From: Chondrosia reniformis
Taxonomy: Eukaryota; Porifera; Demospongiae; Chondrillida; Chondrillidae
NCBI GenBank assembly: GCA_947172415.1
Contig: OX359201.1
Span: 4,650,001-4,714,000 of the forward strand
Length of the DNA stretch: 64,000 nucleotides
Reading direction: 5' to 3'
This document shows positions 21,516-33,900 of the stretch, piece by piece. The stretch's first letter is position 1; each line of letters starts with the position of its first letter. The notes below the pieces were generated by a model. That model did no database searches. It saw only the letters and a list, made by a program, of their open reading frames with translations, and was not told where the DNA came from. The translations under genes were made by a program, and so were the position numbers.

Positions 21516-24500
21516 TTAAACCACAGAAGAAGATGGCCTGATTAATCCCAATATAACCTTCCGTACATCTTCATAAACCTCGATTACATCTCGTTCAGAA
21601 TTGATCTGGAAGAAAACAACATGCTACGTACATATCAACAAAAAACCAGTATTCTTGTAGGTTAGAAACAATAGGATCTTACTGTCAGTTTAATACATAT
21701 AGACACGCACTCTGCTTCTCTATTCTCAAGTTTGAAGTACCAGAGGATATGAACAAAATGATGAACTGGGCCTTATAAGGCCAATTACTTATATAATATA
21801 TACAGTGCTACTGCAGCATTTTATGAAATTAGGCAATCAACTTAATAATTGGATTCTCATCTGTAGGCGAGTTTGGAGCCTGTAGTGTCAAGCGCATTGG
21901 GAATAGAACCACAGAGAGAGAAAACATCTGCATTTATTTATTATACCTTAAGGACAGGTTTAATTGCGAGTACTTAAGTTTGCGATTTGGCTACCCCTCA
22001 CATTTTGCTGGTACTAATAATTGCGGAATTGCAAAAAATCAACCACACCAACTAGCCGATATTCAACTACTCCTAGTCCTCACTGAGTGTGGGAACAGTC
22101 AGCCTCGTTGATTTCAGATGTAGCTGGTGATGTAACGGTCACGCATAAGAGCGCATGCGTGTTAACGTTTCGTTAAACTGAGTTTGACCCTTGAACTACC
22201 AGCCAGTATGTCAGATAGTTTGAAGATTCGATTCTTTCGATTTGAATTAATTGAAAATTCAAAATTACTCTCAAGAAATATTTAATATTCGCGTGTATTA
22301 AGTATTGCGATTTCGACCTAAATCGCAAAATTCGCAATTAATAGTACCCGTTATTAAACCTTCCCCTAAGGTATATATTTCGATTTTACATTTTTATAAT
22401 ATTAATTCATACCCGACAGTACACTCAATAAATTAAGGCAAAACGATCATAACAATATCAATGTGAGAGTGGGGATGAGAATTTATATACGTAACTATTA
22501 AGTTTATGGGGCCTTACTTGAAATACCTAATAGGTTATTGAATACTGATGTCAAGTTTACTAATTGAAATGTACATGAATAATCATTTTCCTACAGGCTA
22601 TACCTACTCTGTTATAAATTAAAAAGCCCATAGAGAACTAAACCCGGAGAGAGCTTTGGATGAGGATACTGGAATCTTCTCTTTCTTCTTTTGCTCCACT
22701 GGGTCAGACAGCTGTTTCTGGAAATTCTATCCTTCATCTGTCACTGAGGAATCTTTGTCTTTTTCTTGATGTTTTGTGAATCCTTGGCACTGTGGACATG
22801 TACAGTATGTATACACAGACTTACCGGCACCACTTTTCCACTCCTCTTCAGGTGCTTAATTGCTGGCATTGTCTGCTCTTGGAATGCCTTCATTTTCTTT
22901 ACAATTGTTTCTTCCTTTTCATCCTCCCCACCAATGGTCTTGCCTCTCTCAAGGAGCCTTTTAGCCATGACACCACTGCTACACTGGAAAACTAGGACTT
23001 GGGTACACTCTGAGACCTATTACAGCCAAACCAAAGGAAGAACCAGGAGATACCAAAGTATTCAAATATAAACCAGCACTAAATATTATTATGCACATAT
23101 TATGGCAACCAATTATATCATGATAGCGTATACAGTATATTCTTAGTATGAATAATATTTTGTATTCAAAATTAAGTATCTCTACATACAATCAGGACAG
23201 TAAAATTGCACCATAAAATATGCAATTGGGCCACTGTCTTATAATGTGAATATAGTGTAACCACTTAAGGTAGTCTCCCAAATTTAACAGAAATTTACCC
23301 TTTTTACCCTCCTTAAATTTAAATTTAAGGAGGGTAAAACAGCTGGCTGTGGTTATTTGGTGTTTTTTTTCCCATTGGGAGGAATGGGAGGTGATTTTGG
23401 GTCTACAACCTAGATAAGACTTGGTCACTTGGCTGGTACAATGTAGTGATTATCATATTTCATCCGTATTAGATGTAGCCTCACACAGCTAGACTTTGTG
23501 CTATATACTGTACTTGTTGGGCAAATTAGGTGTTTATTTATTTGTTTTCAACTAATACGTTTTACAATATTAAATGTCTATAATTGATTGACTTGAATTT
23601 TGTTCAATTTCAAATCTAGAAAGAAATTAAACAATTAAGAAGTGATAAGTAGTAATTGCAATTCTAACTAATCTGGACACTGCTACACTAGAGCAGTAAT
23701 ACTAAATGCTAACCATTTCTTCAAAGTTGTAGAGTTCTTCTAATACCTTAGGGAACCCATCTATCAAGTATCCTTGTACACCTTTCCTTTCATCCATCGC
23801 TGACTTTATCAATGCAATCATTATTCTCTACAAAAAGTATGCATATTTACTAGATAGCTGAACATTACGGCGATATAATCACATATAAGTACATATACTG
23901 TAACAATTTATAGCATCTATAACAGAATAACAGATGTACAGTACATATAGAATGTGTGGCTAAGGGGAGACTCTGGTTCCTGTTGTAAATGAACTTTGAT
24001 TCAATACTCATTGCACTCCTCAGAAGACATGAATGGGTGGGGTAAAATCCAGAGTCAAGTGATGATGATGGATGTATTACAAGCAAAGAATGGATTCAAA
24101 ATCAGTATTCGTACAATTCACCAAGTGACCGCCAGGTATAGTGTACCACTCCAAGGGACCACCAGGTATAGTGTACCACTCCAAGGGACCACCAGGTGTA
24201 GTGTACCACTCCAAGGGACCACCAGGTGTAGTGTACCACTCCAAGGGACCACCAGGTGTAGTGTATCACTCTAAGGGACCACCAGGTGTAGTGTACCACT
24301 CCAAGGGACCGCCAGGTGTAGTGTACCACTCCAAGGGACCACCAGGTGTAGTGTACCACTCCAAGGGACCACCAGGTGTAGTGTACCACTCCAAGGGACC
24401 ACCAGGTGTAGTGTACCACTCCAAGGGACCACCAGGTGTAGTGTACCACTCCAAGGGACCACCAGGTGTAGTGTACCACTCCAAGGGACCACCAGGTGTA

Positions 24501-27500
24501 GTGTACCACTCCAAGGGACCACCAGGTGTAGTGTACCACTCCAAGGGACCACCAGGTGTAGTGTACCACTCCAAGGGACCACCAGGTGTAGTGTACCACT
24601 CCAAGGGACCACCAGGTGTAGTGTACCACTCCAAGGGACCACCAGGTGTAGTGTACCACTCCAAGGGACCACCAGGTGTAGTGTACCACTCCAAGGGACC
24701 ACCAGGTGTAGTGTACCACTCCAAGGGACCACCAGGTGTAGTGTACCACTCCAAGGGACCACCAGGTGTAGTGTACCACTCCAAGGGACCACCAGGTGTA
24801 GTGTACCACTCCAAGTGACCACCAGGTGTAGTGTACCACTCTAAGGGACCACCAGGTGTAGTGTACCACTCCAAGGGACCACCAGGCGTAGTGTACCACT
24901 CTAAGTGACCACCAGGTGTAGTGTACCACTCTAAGGGACCACCAGGTGTAGTGTACCACTCCAAGTGACCACCAGGTGTAGTGTACCACTCCAAGTGACC
25001 ACCAGGTGTAGTGTACCACTCCAAGGGACCACCAGGTGTAGTTTACCACTCCAAGAAAATTCAGTTTGAGGTTAATGTATGTGTCTGTTACTCACTGAAG
25101 GTACCAATTTTCCTTCTTTCATCATTCCTTCAATCTCCTTTCCAAGAGAAGATCCTCTCTCTACTACATTCCTCAACAGTTCTTCAGTGGAAAGATGAAC
25201 AAAGTTGAATTCAGATTCAACCTGGGTACACTGTGTACTCTTTCCACTTCCTGGTCCCCCTAAAACAACAAACCATGCACCAGTTAAAATTAAAATACTC
25301 AATTGTCACCATTTCACACAGTACAGGCTTTTCAAAACACCCTCTATAACATACAACACTATAGTTTTGTATACAGTGATAATACAATAGAGAGAAATGT
25401 AGCATACTGATGAACATATATTCACTGGAAATCTTGGTGATGGTCACTTGGCTGGTTTGGCGTAATATTTCCAGTGGATATATGCTTATCATCATATAGC
25501 CTCTGCTCACAGGCTCTGCTCACAGGCTCTGCTCACAGGCTCTGCTCACAGGCTCTGTGCAATTAACTCCCTTTGCATAGTATATTCTCAAGAACATGAA
25601 ATGTCAAGGAATGGATGTATTTGCATTGAGTCAGTCATTCTTTAACTCTTACCAAGGACAAACACAACATTGTGGTAGTACTTTCTTTGTATAGGCTCAA
25701 GGAGATGACTGAAGACTTGAAAGAGTTCAGCACTGATATCAGTCTCACTTCTTTCAGCATTTACCTTTAAATACAGAGACGAATAAGCTACAGCATATAT
25801 GCATTGTAACTGACACATTTAATTCCATATACTTATAATGATATTCATAATGTAACATAATACATTTTACACAAACAAAATAATTAACCCTCGGCAAACA
25901 TACCCCATGCAGAGGTGCTACAGTACTCATTCTGACTGTGTGTGTTACACTATGCTGTGAGAGCACAGGTTCAAAATGGTACCATGGTACTGGTAAGCAA
26001 AATGATACTAAAGGGTTTTGATTTGTGGATTTTGAAAATAATTACAAACTCATTTGTGGTTGAAACAACTTCAAAGCAGCCATTTTTTATTTGCCAACTT
26101 GGGTATCAACTGGGACTACATAAATACATTAACATTGCAGTGCCCATGGTTTGTACTCTAGTATTTCATTTAAAAAGAACTAAGGACGGAGGATACACCA
26201 AGTTCAGGACATCAAGCAAAGAAATATTTTCATAGATATAGCTACATATCTATACATCAATAGGCAAATGGCAAAGTCAAGATTACATAAGATTTTACAC
26301 ATGCTATAAATTCAGTCAAGAGATTCAGACTGTATGTTTGGTTTCTTCTAAGATCAGACATATTTAACCAATGCGTGCATCTACAGGTTGCATTATTATG
26401 AGAATGTATAGGAGAGGAATGACTCAATTTAAGGCAATAACAGCTTTCAAAATAAAATAAAGAATGAAATAACAAAACTAAAACACTGCAACAATCATCC
26501 AGGTTCTTCAAAACACCCTATATAACACACTATTTATGTATCCAGTGAATAGAGAAAGTATATGCCTAGGACTCACAAAAGACCAAGAAGAAGACAGAGA
26601 CTCCCAGGGTCACCGATGAAGGATATAATTCCCAGAAATAGCTGTCTGGCCCGGTGGAGAAAGGAAGAAAAGAAGCCTAACTGTATTCTCATCCAAAGCT
26701 CTATAGATTCACCCTATATTGTGTTTTAGTATACTCTCTTTATGTTCATAGGAGTATAACTATAGTTTTTGATCATTTATGCACACTACTGTAGTATATT
26801 CTCAAGAACATGTCACGGAATGTATGAACTACATACAGGTACAAACAGTGACACACTATGCAGGTACAGAAAGATACAGTAACTGTTGCTATATATACTC
26901 ATTGACAGCTAACATTGCAGACTTTTCCTTTCTTCTTGTAGTGGTCAATTACTGGAGTTGTGAGACTTCTAAACGTTTGTAATCTTTTTTTGATGGTTTC
27001 TTTATTGTCATTATATCTTTCTTTATTGCCACTTGTCACGCCTCTTAAAAGCAACCTTGCTGTCATTGTGTCATCACTACACTCAAAATTCATCACTTTA
27101 GTGCACTGTCCTATCTAGGTACATAAAATGTAAAGAGTATGCAAAATATGCTACTTGCATAGTGCACACTAAATAACCTTCCTTGAAGTGTTAGACTTAC
27201 GTAATTAAATGACTGTCATTTAAAAAAGGTACTGGATGTACTAAACAATTCACATTTGCTGTATGTATTCACAATATATACGTACATACATAGCATACAG
27301 TAACACCTACCTGTTCCTCAAACATTTTGGCTTGTTCAAGTTCTCTTGGGAAGCCATCTATAAGGAATCCTGGTGATGACCTTTTCTCCTCCATTTCCCT
27401 TTTCAACAAAGACACAATGGTTTCCTAGGAACATGTAGCAATAGCAATGGCTTTTGTGTAAGGATTGTGGTTGATTACATACTTATATAGTCCATATATA

Positions 27501-30500
27501 GGGGATAAGAAGAATGCCTTTAATGTAATACAGGGCTTCCAGCTGTCTAAACTAAGCATTTGAAATGATTCAGAAGCCATTGATACATACTTCAGTTCCA
27601 AAATAATGTAAGCTGCAGCTTCAACTTGGAAAAAATAGAATAAATCTCTATTAGGATAGAGTAGGTATCAACTCTACAGTGACCAGGTACTATATGATTC
27701 CATGGTTTGTCATAATATAATCACTGTCACCCTAAGAGGTAGCAATTTGGCTAAGTAGAGTGTACCAGTATAACAATGATAAGATAATAATAATGATAAT
27801 GATAAAGAAAGCGTACACAAACTACAGACATCAAAAAGAAGGAGAGAATTCATTAGGTCAATGAAACACTATGTTATCTATCCAGCTAGAGTTTGTAAAC
27901 TGCTATATATTCACAGTGAGACATAGTATATACAATACTTTTTTAAAAAAATAAAGTGAAAGAAAAAACAGAAACAACCATAATCAAAATATTATAAATG
28001 AACATTAGCTAATTAATAGATAGACAGTGTATCCTTGGATAATCTGCCTCCACTTAATGCACCAAACCGTTACACATTCATCTGGAATGCACAACTTCAA
28101 ATTATACATGCAGCCTTTTAGGTGTAAATACTCCTTGAAAGCTAATCTCAGGTCCTCAAATCAACTCTTAGGCATATATATGTAAATATAGCCTATGAAG
28201 ATACATACGTATAACATTAAATTTCAATACAGACATATACAGTACCTTGCATGTTTGCTAGGTAGTGATATTATAGAAACAGTTGCTTATGGTAATACCC
28301 CCAAAAGAAAATATTTCACCAATTTCACAAAATATGAATCTGTCTGCAAACAAGGTTTCACATGATAATGGATGAATTTAAAGAATTTCCATTCTTACGT
28401 ACCTACGTATATTGGGTGTACAAGCATGAATAATAAATCTTTTGAAAGGATCATCTTTTGACTTTTAGAAAGTCCTCGAGTCACTGAAGAAGACCCTCAG
28501 GGTCGAAACGTCTGACAGCCAAGAAGAGATAACAAAACTGTGTCTTTAGACGCTCTAAAAGTCAAAAGATGATCCTTTCAAAAAATAAATTTGACATGGT
28601 TAGAAGAAATCCTTATTCTATTATTTGAATGTTTTTATTTAACTTTTCTATTATGAAGTGATAGGGTTTATTTGTAGTGATCATGATGATATATGAAGTT
28701 CATTGAGCAACAGCAACATTAAGTCTTTGGAAGAGAACGCTTTAACCCGTAGGTCTCTTCATCAGCAATATGTCTGTTGCTCAATAAACTTCATATATCA
28801 TTATTCTATTATGTATACTAAACTCCAAATGCTGTCATTACAAATATACGTAAGTGCTTAAAAACAGAAAATAGACTTGGTGGTAGAGGAGTACAGAAGG
28901 TTTAAAAGGACATGTTTAAAGGAAACGGTTCCCATGGAGAGGAAAGTTCAAAATTTAAGGGCTTATGTAATACTTAATGCTTCCTGGTCACTGATATTGT
29001 ATTCACATCTCTCATATCTTACCATATGTCACAAAAAATTTCGGACCAAAAATGTTTCTGAAATGGTCAAAATAGGGGTCAAAAATTTCAGTGTAAATAT
29101 AATTTATAATTTTGTGAAGGAGGCTCTTTCACATTGTGAGATACTGTAAACCACAAGTAAAATATTCTGAAAGCCAGCAAAGGAAACTGTATTTCCATTA
29201 TACACACCTAATTATAAGAGTTTTATCACTGGTTCTATATATTGCACGGGTATTACTCTGTTATCTGTGTTGACTGCTATTAATTATCATGCAAAGGAAG
29301 ATTTTCTGTTAAAACAGAGAATTTTTTAGGACAAAAATATTCAGAAATGATCTCCACTTGTGAAATTCATGAAAATTATTGATTGTAAAAATTTTGCATA
29401 TTATGGAATGTATGTATTAAAAGCTGGTTCTCTATTTTGATTCTCTATTTTCAATACTTATATAGGTACTTATACCTACAATATAGTATACAATATAACA
29501 TTAACACACACATGTAAGAGTGAGTGATAGAGGTGTGTGTGTATAGAGAGGAAATTGCAGATTTACACACATTGTACCTAAACAGACAAGAACATTGTAA
29601 ACAGAAACACAGCAGGAATGTTCACATTAGTGTCCTGTTTCCCTCCAATTATATTGCTAATTTGTCATTAGTGTATGAGAGGAATACTTTACACACTTGT
29701 CAATGGTCTGTAACAATATCAAAGATGAATATTGTGTTTTTGGCAGTTGAGAATAATCTTGTAAGTATAAAATGCATAGTAATGTCTGCTAAATATATAG
29801 GCTAACCGAAGGTACTAATTTTCCTTCCTTCATCATGCCTTCAATCTCCTTTCCAAAAGCAGTTTGTTTCTTTGCTTCATCTCTTAGTAGATCACCAGTG
29901 GATAAATGGACAAAGCTGAACTCAGACACAAGTCGAGCGCATTGTGTTCCTTTTCCACAACCAGGACCTCCTAATGTACAAAACACAGGCTTTAACTCTT
30001 ACTACTTACATATATTTTCAGTGTATAAGACACTATTCATCCATCACAACTCAATCTTATATCTTATACTATATCCATTCTGATGAAGACCAATTAACTT
30101 TTTTAATTTCCTATAGATGCATTGATCTAAACAAAATAAACTTAACAGATGCGTACGTATAATGATCATAAATATAAATTAAGTATACATAATGACATAT
30201 TACTTATGTGGCACCACTTACCCAATACAAACACAATGTTTTTAAAAGGTTGTTTCAACTTTACTTTATACTTCGCTGTCTTATCCGAGGAGAGAGATGA
30301 TTTGTTTATTGGAGGTAATGGCCTTTGCTTAGAATACAGTCTGACATTGTTAAAGGACTTTGTGCTGTTTGTTCGATTTCGTCCGGGAGTAGCGGACCGG
30401 GAACCTAAAGTAGGCAGCGTTGAGCTCTTGCTAAATACTGTGTCTTCTTCGGATGCTACTCTTGTGGCCGAATTCGATCTGGACGGCTTCCGTTGGTCCC

Positions 30501-30627
30501 TACGATCCAGATATTCCCCTTGTATAAAGCTATCCCACTGCAGATCGCGGGAGTGTCGCAATTGTTTCAGACTGTCAATTAGATAGCCAATGTGATCGAT
30601 AGGCCGGTGGACCATTAAACCGGTCAA
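21516..30627 (-). CDS. Two-domain adenylate kinase, AK5-like
   Basis: The protein transfers phosphate between adenine nucleotides. Exon 1 (30627 to about 30219) starts [20 protein letters not shown], a Dpy-30/RIIa-like dimerisation segment as in AK5, then a Ser/Arg-rich linker. Domain 1: [11 protein letters not shown] (29972-29807), LIDGFPRE (about 27424-27309), and [13 protein letters not shown] with [11 protein letters not shown] (about 27114-26934). A linker exon [20 protein letters not shown] (about 25764-25650) leads to domain 2: [11 protein letters not shown] (about 25261-25095), YLIDGFPKV (about 23829-23712), [13 protein letters not shown] (about 23010-22826), and a last exon ending IRPSSSVV (about 21600-21516). 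The total is about 515 residues, near AK5 length. Domain 2 lacks several arginines conserved in the family. One intron holds a 30-bp satellite array. Confidence 0.88.
21953..22375. repeat. MITE-like element with about 45-bp inverted ends
   Basis: The left end ataccttaaggacaggttta matches the complement of the right end ataccttaggggaaggttta. The match continues imperfectly through aattgcga..tacttaa and ttgcgattt. The interior has no reading frame. It lies in an intron of the adenylate kinase gene. Confidence 0.75.
22590..22795 (+). repeat. Family B dispersed repeat
   Basis: The head cattttcctacaggctatac, then gcccatagagaactaaaccc, gagagctttggatgaggata, gtcagacagctgtttctgga and the tail gttttgtgaatccttgg are in family order. 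The right end touches the donor of the adenylate kinase exon at about 22826. Confidence 0.8.
23302..23339. repeat. Perfect 38-bp palindrome
   Basis: ttttaccctccttaaattt is followed directly by its exact reverse complement with no spacer. It is in an intron of the adenylate kinase gene. Confidence 0.95.
24128..25055. repeat. 30-bp satellite array, about 31 copies
   Basis: The unit begins ccaagggaccaccaggtgta and repeats head to tail without spacers. Copies from about 24330 to 24800 are essentially identical, while both edges carry variants (ctaaggg, ccaagtgacc, gccagg). The unit is a multiple of three and lacks stops in several frames, so it mimics long collagen-like ([10 protein letters not shown]) or WSL-rich proteins on both strands. 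It lies in an adenylate kinase intron between the exons at 25261-25095 and 23829-23712. Confidence 0.97.
25498..25557. repeat. 13-bp tandem repeat, about 4 copies
   Basis: The unit gctctgctcacag is repeated head to tail, with a final variant gctctgtgc. It is in an adenylate kinase intron. Confidence 0.9.
26570..26705 (-). repeat. Family B dispersed repeat, inverted
   Basis: The complement reads in family order: gagctttggatgag, a cttcttttcttcctttctcc block, ccagacagctatttctggga, cttcatcggtgaccctggga and cttcttggtcttttgtgagt. The 5' head is missing. It is in an adenylate kinase intron. Confidence 0.75.
28438..28588. repeat. Family A inverted-repeat element with intact hammerhead-like core
   Basis: The arms ttgaaaggatcatcttttga and tcaaaagatgatcctttcaa match exactly at the ends and continue through acttttagaaagtcc/gacgctctaaaagt. 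The centre at 28482-28510 reads tcactgaagaagaccctcag then ggtcgaaacg, the best-preserved copy of the core motif. The right flank gttagaagaaatcctt is shared with other copies. It is in an adenylate kinase intron. Confidence 0.85.
28690..28805. repeat. Inverted-repeat element with degenerate hammerhead-like centre
   Basis: The arms atgatatatgaagttcattg and its complement (caataaacttcatatatcat) flank a centre that on the minus strand reads ctgatgaagagacctacggg then ttaaagcg. The arms differ from family A, so the core is shared between unrelated arm sequences. Confidence 0.75.
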
Positions 30628-30965
30628 CAGACTCTATAGTAACATACGCACACATAGAAACAAGACGGAATACCCTAGCAGTTGGCTCTCCATCTGGAGA
30701 GCAGGTATACACGAACCTCAAATAACAGTGGTATTTTCCTGTCGTAAAGGTATTGTTGGGCCTTTTCGTCCATCTCCTATCACTTTCAACTTCAACTGTA
30801 CGAAGCCTAATGTTTTCGCTGCGTACGGCTTGCTTTGAAAAAGTATAGAGTAGTCTATATGTCAGCTGAAAACCACGTGACCTAATAATGATATTCATTA
30901 AAATGATCGACCACCCAGATGGATAGCTCTAGATGGAATGGAAGATATAAGATGCCATCGATAAG
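30628..30965. promoter_or_regulatory. Interval between adenylate kinase and condensation-domain genes
   Basis: The start codons at 30627 (minus) and 30966 (plus) face away from each other across 338 bp. The interval must hold both promoters and 5' UTRs. An open minus frame runs through part of it but has no recognisable content. Confidence 0.5.
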
Positions 30966-33900
30966 ATGAAAAAAGGAATTGTAGATCCTTGGGAAAGTAG
31001 GAAGAAGCTTGGAAAAAGATCTGATGATAGTTTCAAAGTGACAGCGTCATTTGGAAATGGTGGCAGTAGAAAACATCCACCCATGGATGGCAGTAGACCC
31101 GTCAAGACGTTCGTGCAGCCCCAAACAGCTAATCAGTTTTCTCTCTTGTACAGAAGAGGATCGCAGCAGAGCGACGATTTAAATGTTTTCGCTACCGCGG
31201 TGCCTACGGGGTTGCATCCTTACACGCCCTCTGTTCCCAGAGTGCCCCTCCCACATCAAAGGGTTGGGTCAGAACCGCGCACGAACATCAGAGAATTGCA
31301 TCCACCACCGATCAATAAGACGAGATCGTTTACAGACGAAAGTAGTAGACTTTCAGTCTTGAAGTCCTCTTTACCAAAAATATCAGCCGAAATTCTCCCT
31401 CCAATTGTAACTGTCAGAGCACTGCAAGAAAGTTCTGCCACCAGCGAAAGTGATAGCCATGACACTAGCATTAGTGGTGATTGTAGTAACGACGAAGAAG
31501 TAGGTCCCAGTTTGTGCTGTGTAACCTTAGTATAGCTTCGCTTGGTACCTGGAATCATAATTGTTCTATGTGGGTTGCATATACAGATTTATAGCTACCT
31601 ACTCATTGTATATACTGAATGAATTAGTTGAGCATCTGCAATACTGGATGTTAATAGAAATTAAATACTTCAAAATGGGGATCAACTAACTCATTCAATT
31701 TATGATGACTGCAACAAATACCTATTATTATTTTATATCTGTAATATGTATACGTGCTCTGTATACATGGGGCAAAATAGCCCTTAGGCTAGTGTGCAAA
31801 GCACATGAAGCACTTAAACATAATTAATAATAATAACAATTCTTGTAGCACTGTACAAAGATACATGGATAATTGACACACATGTATAATACATGTACTG
31901 TAAACAGTTTTTTCTCCTTTCCCTCTCTTCACGGCTGACTTCCTTTCCCTCTCTTCACAGCTGCCTTCCTTTCCTTCTCTTTGCGGCTGCCTTCCTTTCC
32001 TTCTCTTTGTGGCTGCCTTCCTTTCCCTCTCTTCACGGCTGTCTTCCTTTAAATCCCTCTCTTCACAGCTGCCTTCTTTTCCCTATCTTCTCTATATTGA
32101 TTTGATTTCTATACCACTATAACAACTACGTATGTACCTAATGATTGTTGTTTGCGTGTGACTTTACTTGAGGCCTATCTTAATTTAGTTCACTTCTGCA
32201 TCAGACTATGAAGATGTAGATGATAGTGAATCCCTCAATGAATATCCAGACGTGGAGAAAGGCTTTCCCCTCCTTTCTGAATGTCCAATGCCCATTCTTT
32301 CTGAACCCAATGCCTTATTTGAAGCCACTATTATACAAGAACATCACTATGTTGACCTTGAGAAGTTTGCAGCAAGTGCTGATCCCTCTGGTATAAACAC
32401 AAGGGTTGATAATCTAGTGAGAGCCTTTGAAATACGGGGACCGCTGAACAAGAATATTCTTGAAAGAGCATTAAATGCAGTAGCAAGACTCCATCCCATC
32501 CTCACTGCTCGGTTTTATAAGAGGAAGAGTAAACTTTATCTACAAGTTAAACCAGGTCAGACTCTGTAATATTTTAGTATAATGGGTTTTATGGAGGGAG
32601 AGATTGTAATACATGATTTTGAGATTTATAAAGTTTAACTAGACAGTTCTAAATGATATATATGCTGTTGTCATATTTAAGGCTGCACTGTGCCTTGTTT
32701 AATAAGTAAATGTATTTTGAACTTGAGTAAGTATGTAGTTAAACACCAACGTCCATGTTAGCTAAATTATAAACTAGGAAATGTATACCTACACTATTCC
32801 ATTTTTGTATTGAATAATAGTATATTTGGTGTTATTGACACCAAATGTATACAATATTGTGTTTACCCCTGATATTTAGAAGAGGCAAATGTCAAACTGG
32901 AAACGCCTACTTTTAGTGCTGAGAGGGCCAGAGATGCAGTGCTTTCTGCTCAACGGATGGTATTTGCTATCCCTATAGTTGAATTGGAGCCTGGTGAGGA
33001 TTATTTGCCCAATAACTTTAGTCTTGAAAGCCCAAATGATGACTATGTATTATCAAAGTCTAGCCAACAAAAGTTATCTAAGGAACAACAAGGCCTTCCC
33101 AAGTTAGCTCAAAGGGTACAAGTTGATAAGCAGTTTCCAGGATTACGTCAGGAAGAAGGCAACTTTCAGACTTTTATGCATGCCAAAGTTCTTTCAAAAT
33201 CCTCCCAAGAACATCATCTCATTCTCTCATTTCCCCAGATTATAGCAGACTTTTGGTCCACTTGCTTGTTTATGCAGCAGCTATCAGATGCTTATTCTCA
33301 ACTGGATAAAGCTATTGGTAATTTAGGATTGAACAAAACAATTACACCAAACCCACACTCATTACGGAGATCCCTAGCCACCAGTCATGGCCAAAGGGGG
33401 TCCCCCTATTCCAGACCTGCTGGTCTTGGAGTCAGTGGATACTCTGATACATCCAGGGGAATTCCCCTTGGGAGAATACCTATAGGTGGACCCAATCGAT
33501 TTCCACGAATAAGTTCAGCTAGACCTAAAACGGGAAAGTTGAAAGCCGGTAGCATGGTTGATATGATTAATGTTCGTTATCCAGCTAAACTTCACTTCAA
33601 ACAGGTAGGAATATGAGCCTGCAAGAGTGCCTAAGTTTTAATGCAATATGCAGTTTTATCTAAAAATGTCTTTGAATTTACATTCTCTATATTTCCAGAT
33701 TGCTTTGAGAGAAGCTCAGCATCTCATTGAAGTACCCAAGGAACAACTGTGGTCCTTCTGGGAGTCTCTTTGCACTGCTGTTATAAAGAGGCAACATGGA
33801 GCTCCTAGAATCAAAGTTATCCCACCTGTTCGATTGCCTGGTAAGCTTGGAGCTACAAAGGGAAGTAAATTAAGTAGACCCAAGACATCACGACTACGTC

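Noticed and set aside
24102-25049. Long collagen-like ([10 protein letters not shown]) and WSL-rich open frames on both strands
   Set aside because: They are translations of a 30-bp tandem array inside an intron. The unit is a multiple of three and simply lacks stops; there is no start context, splice logic or codon variation of a real gene.
24128-25055. CRISPR array
   Set aside because: The copies are contiguous with no unique spacers, and the genome is animal.
30575-30898. Minus-strand 107-codon frame upstream of the adenylate kinase
   Set aside because: It overlaps the start of the real gene in another frame and has no recognisable content; it is best seen as 5' UTR.
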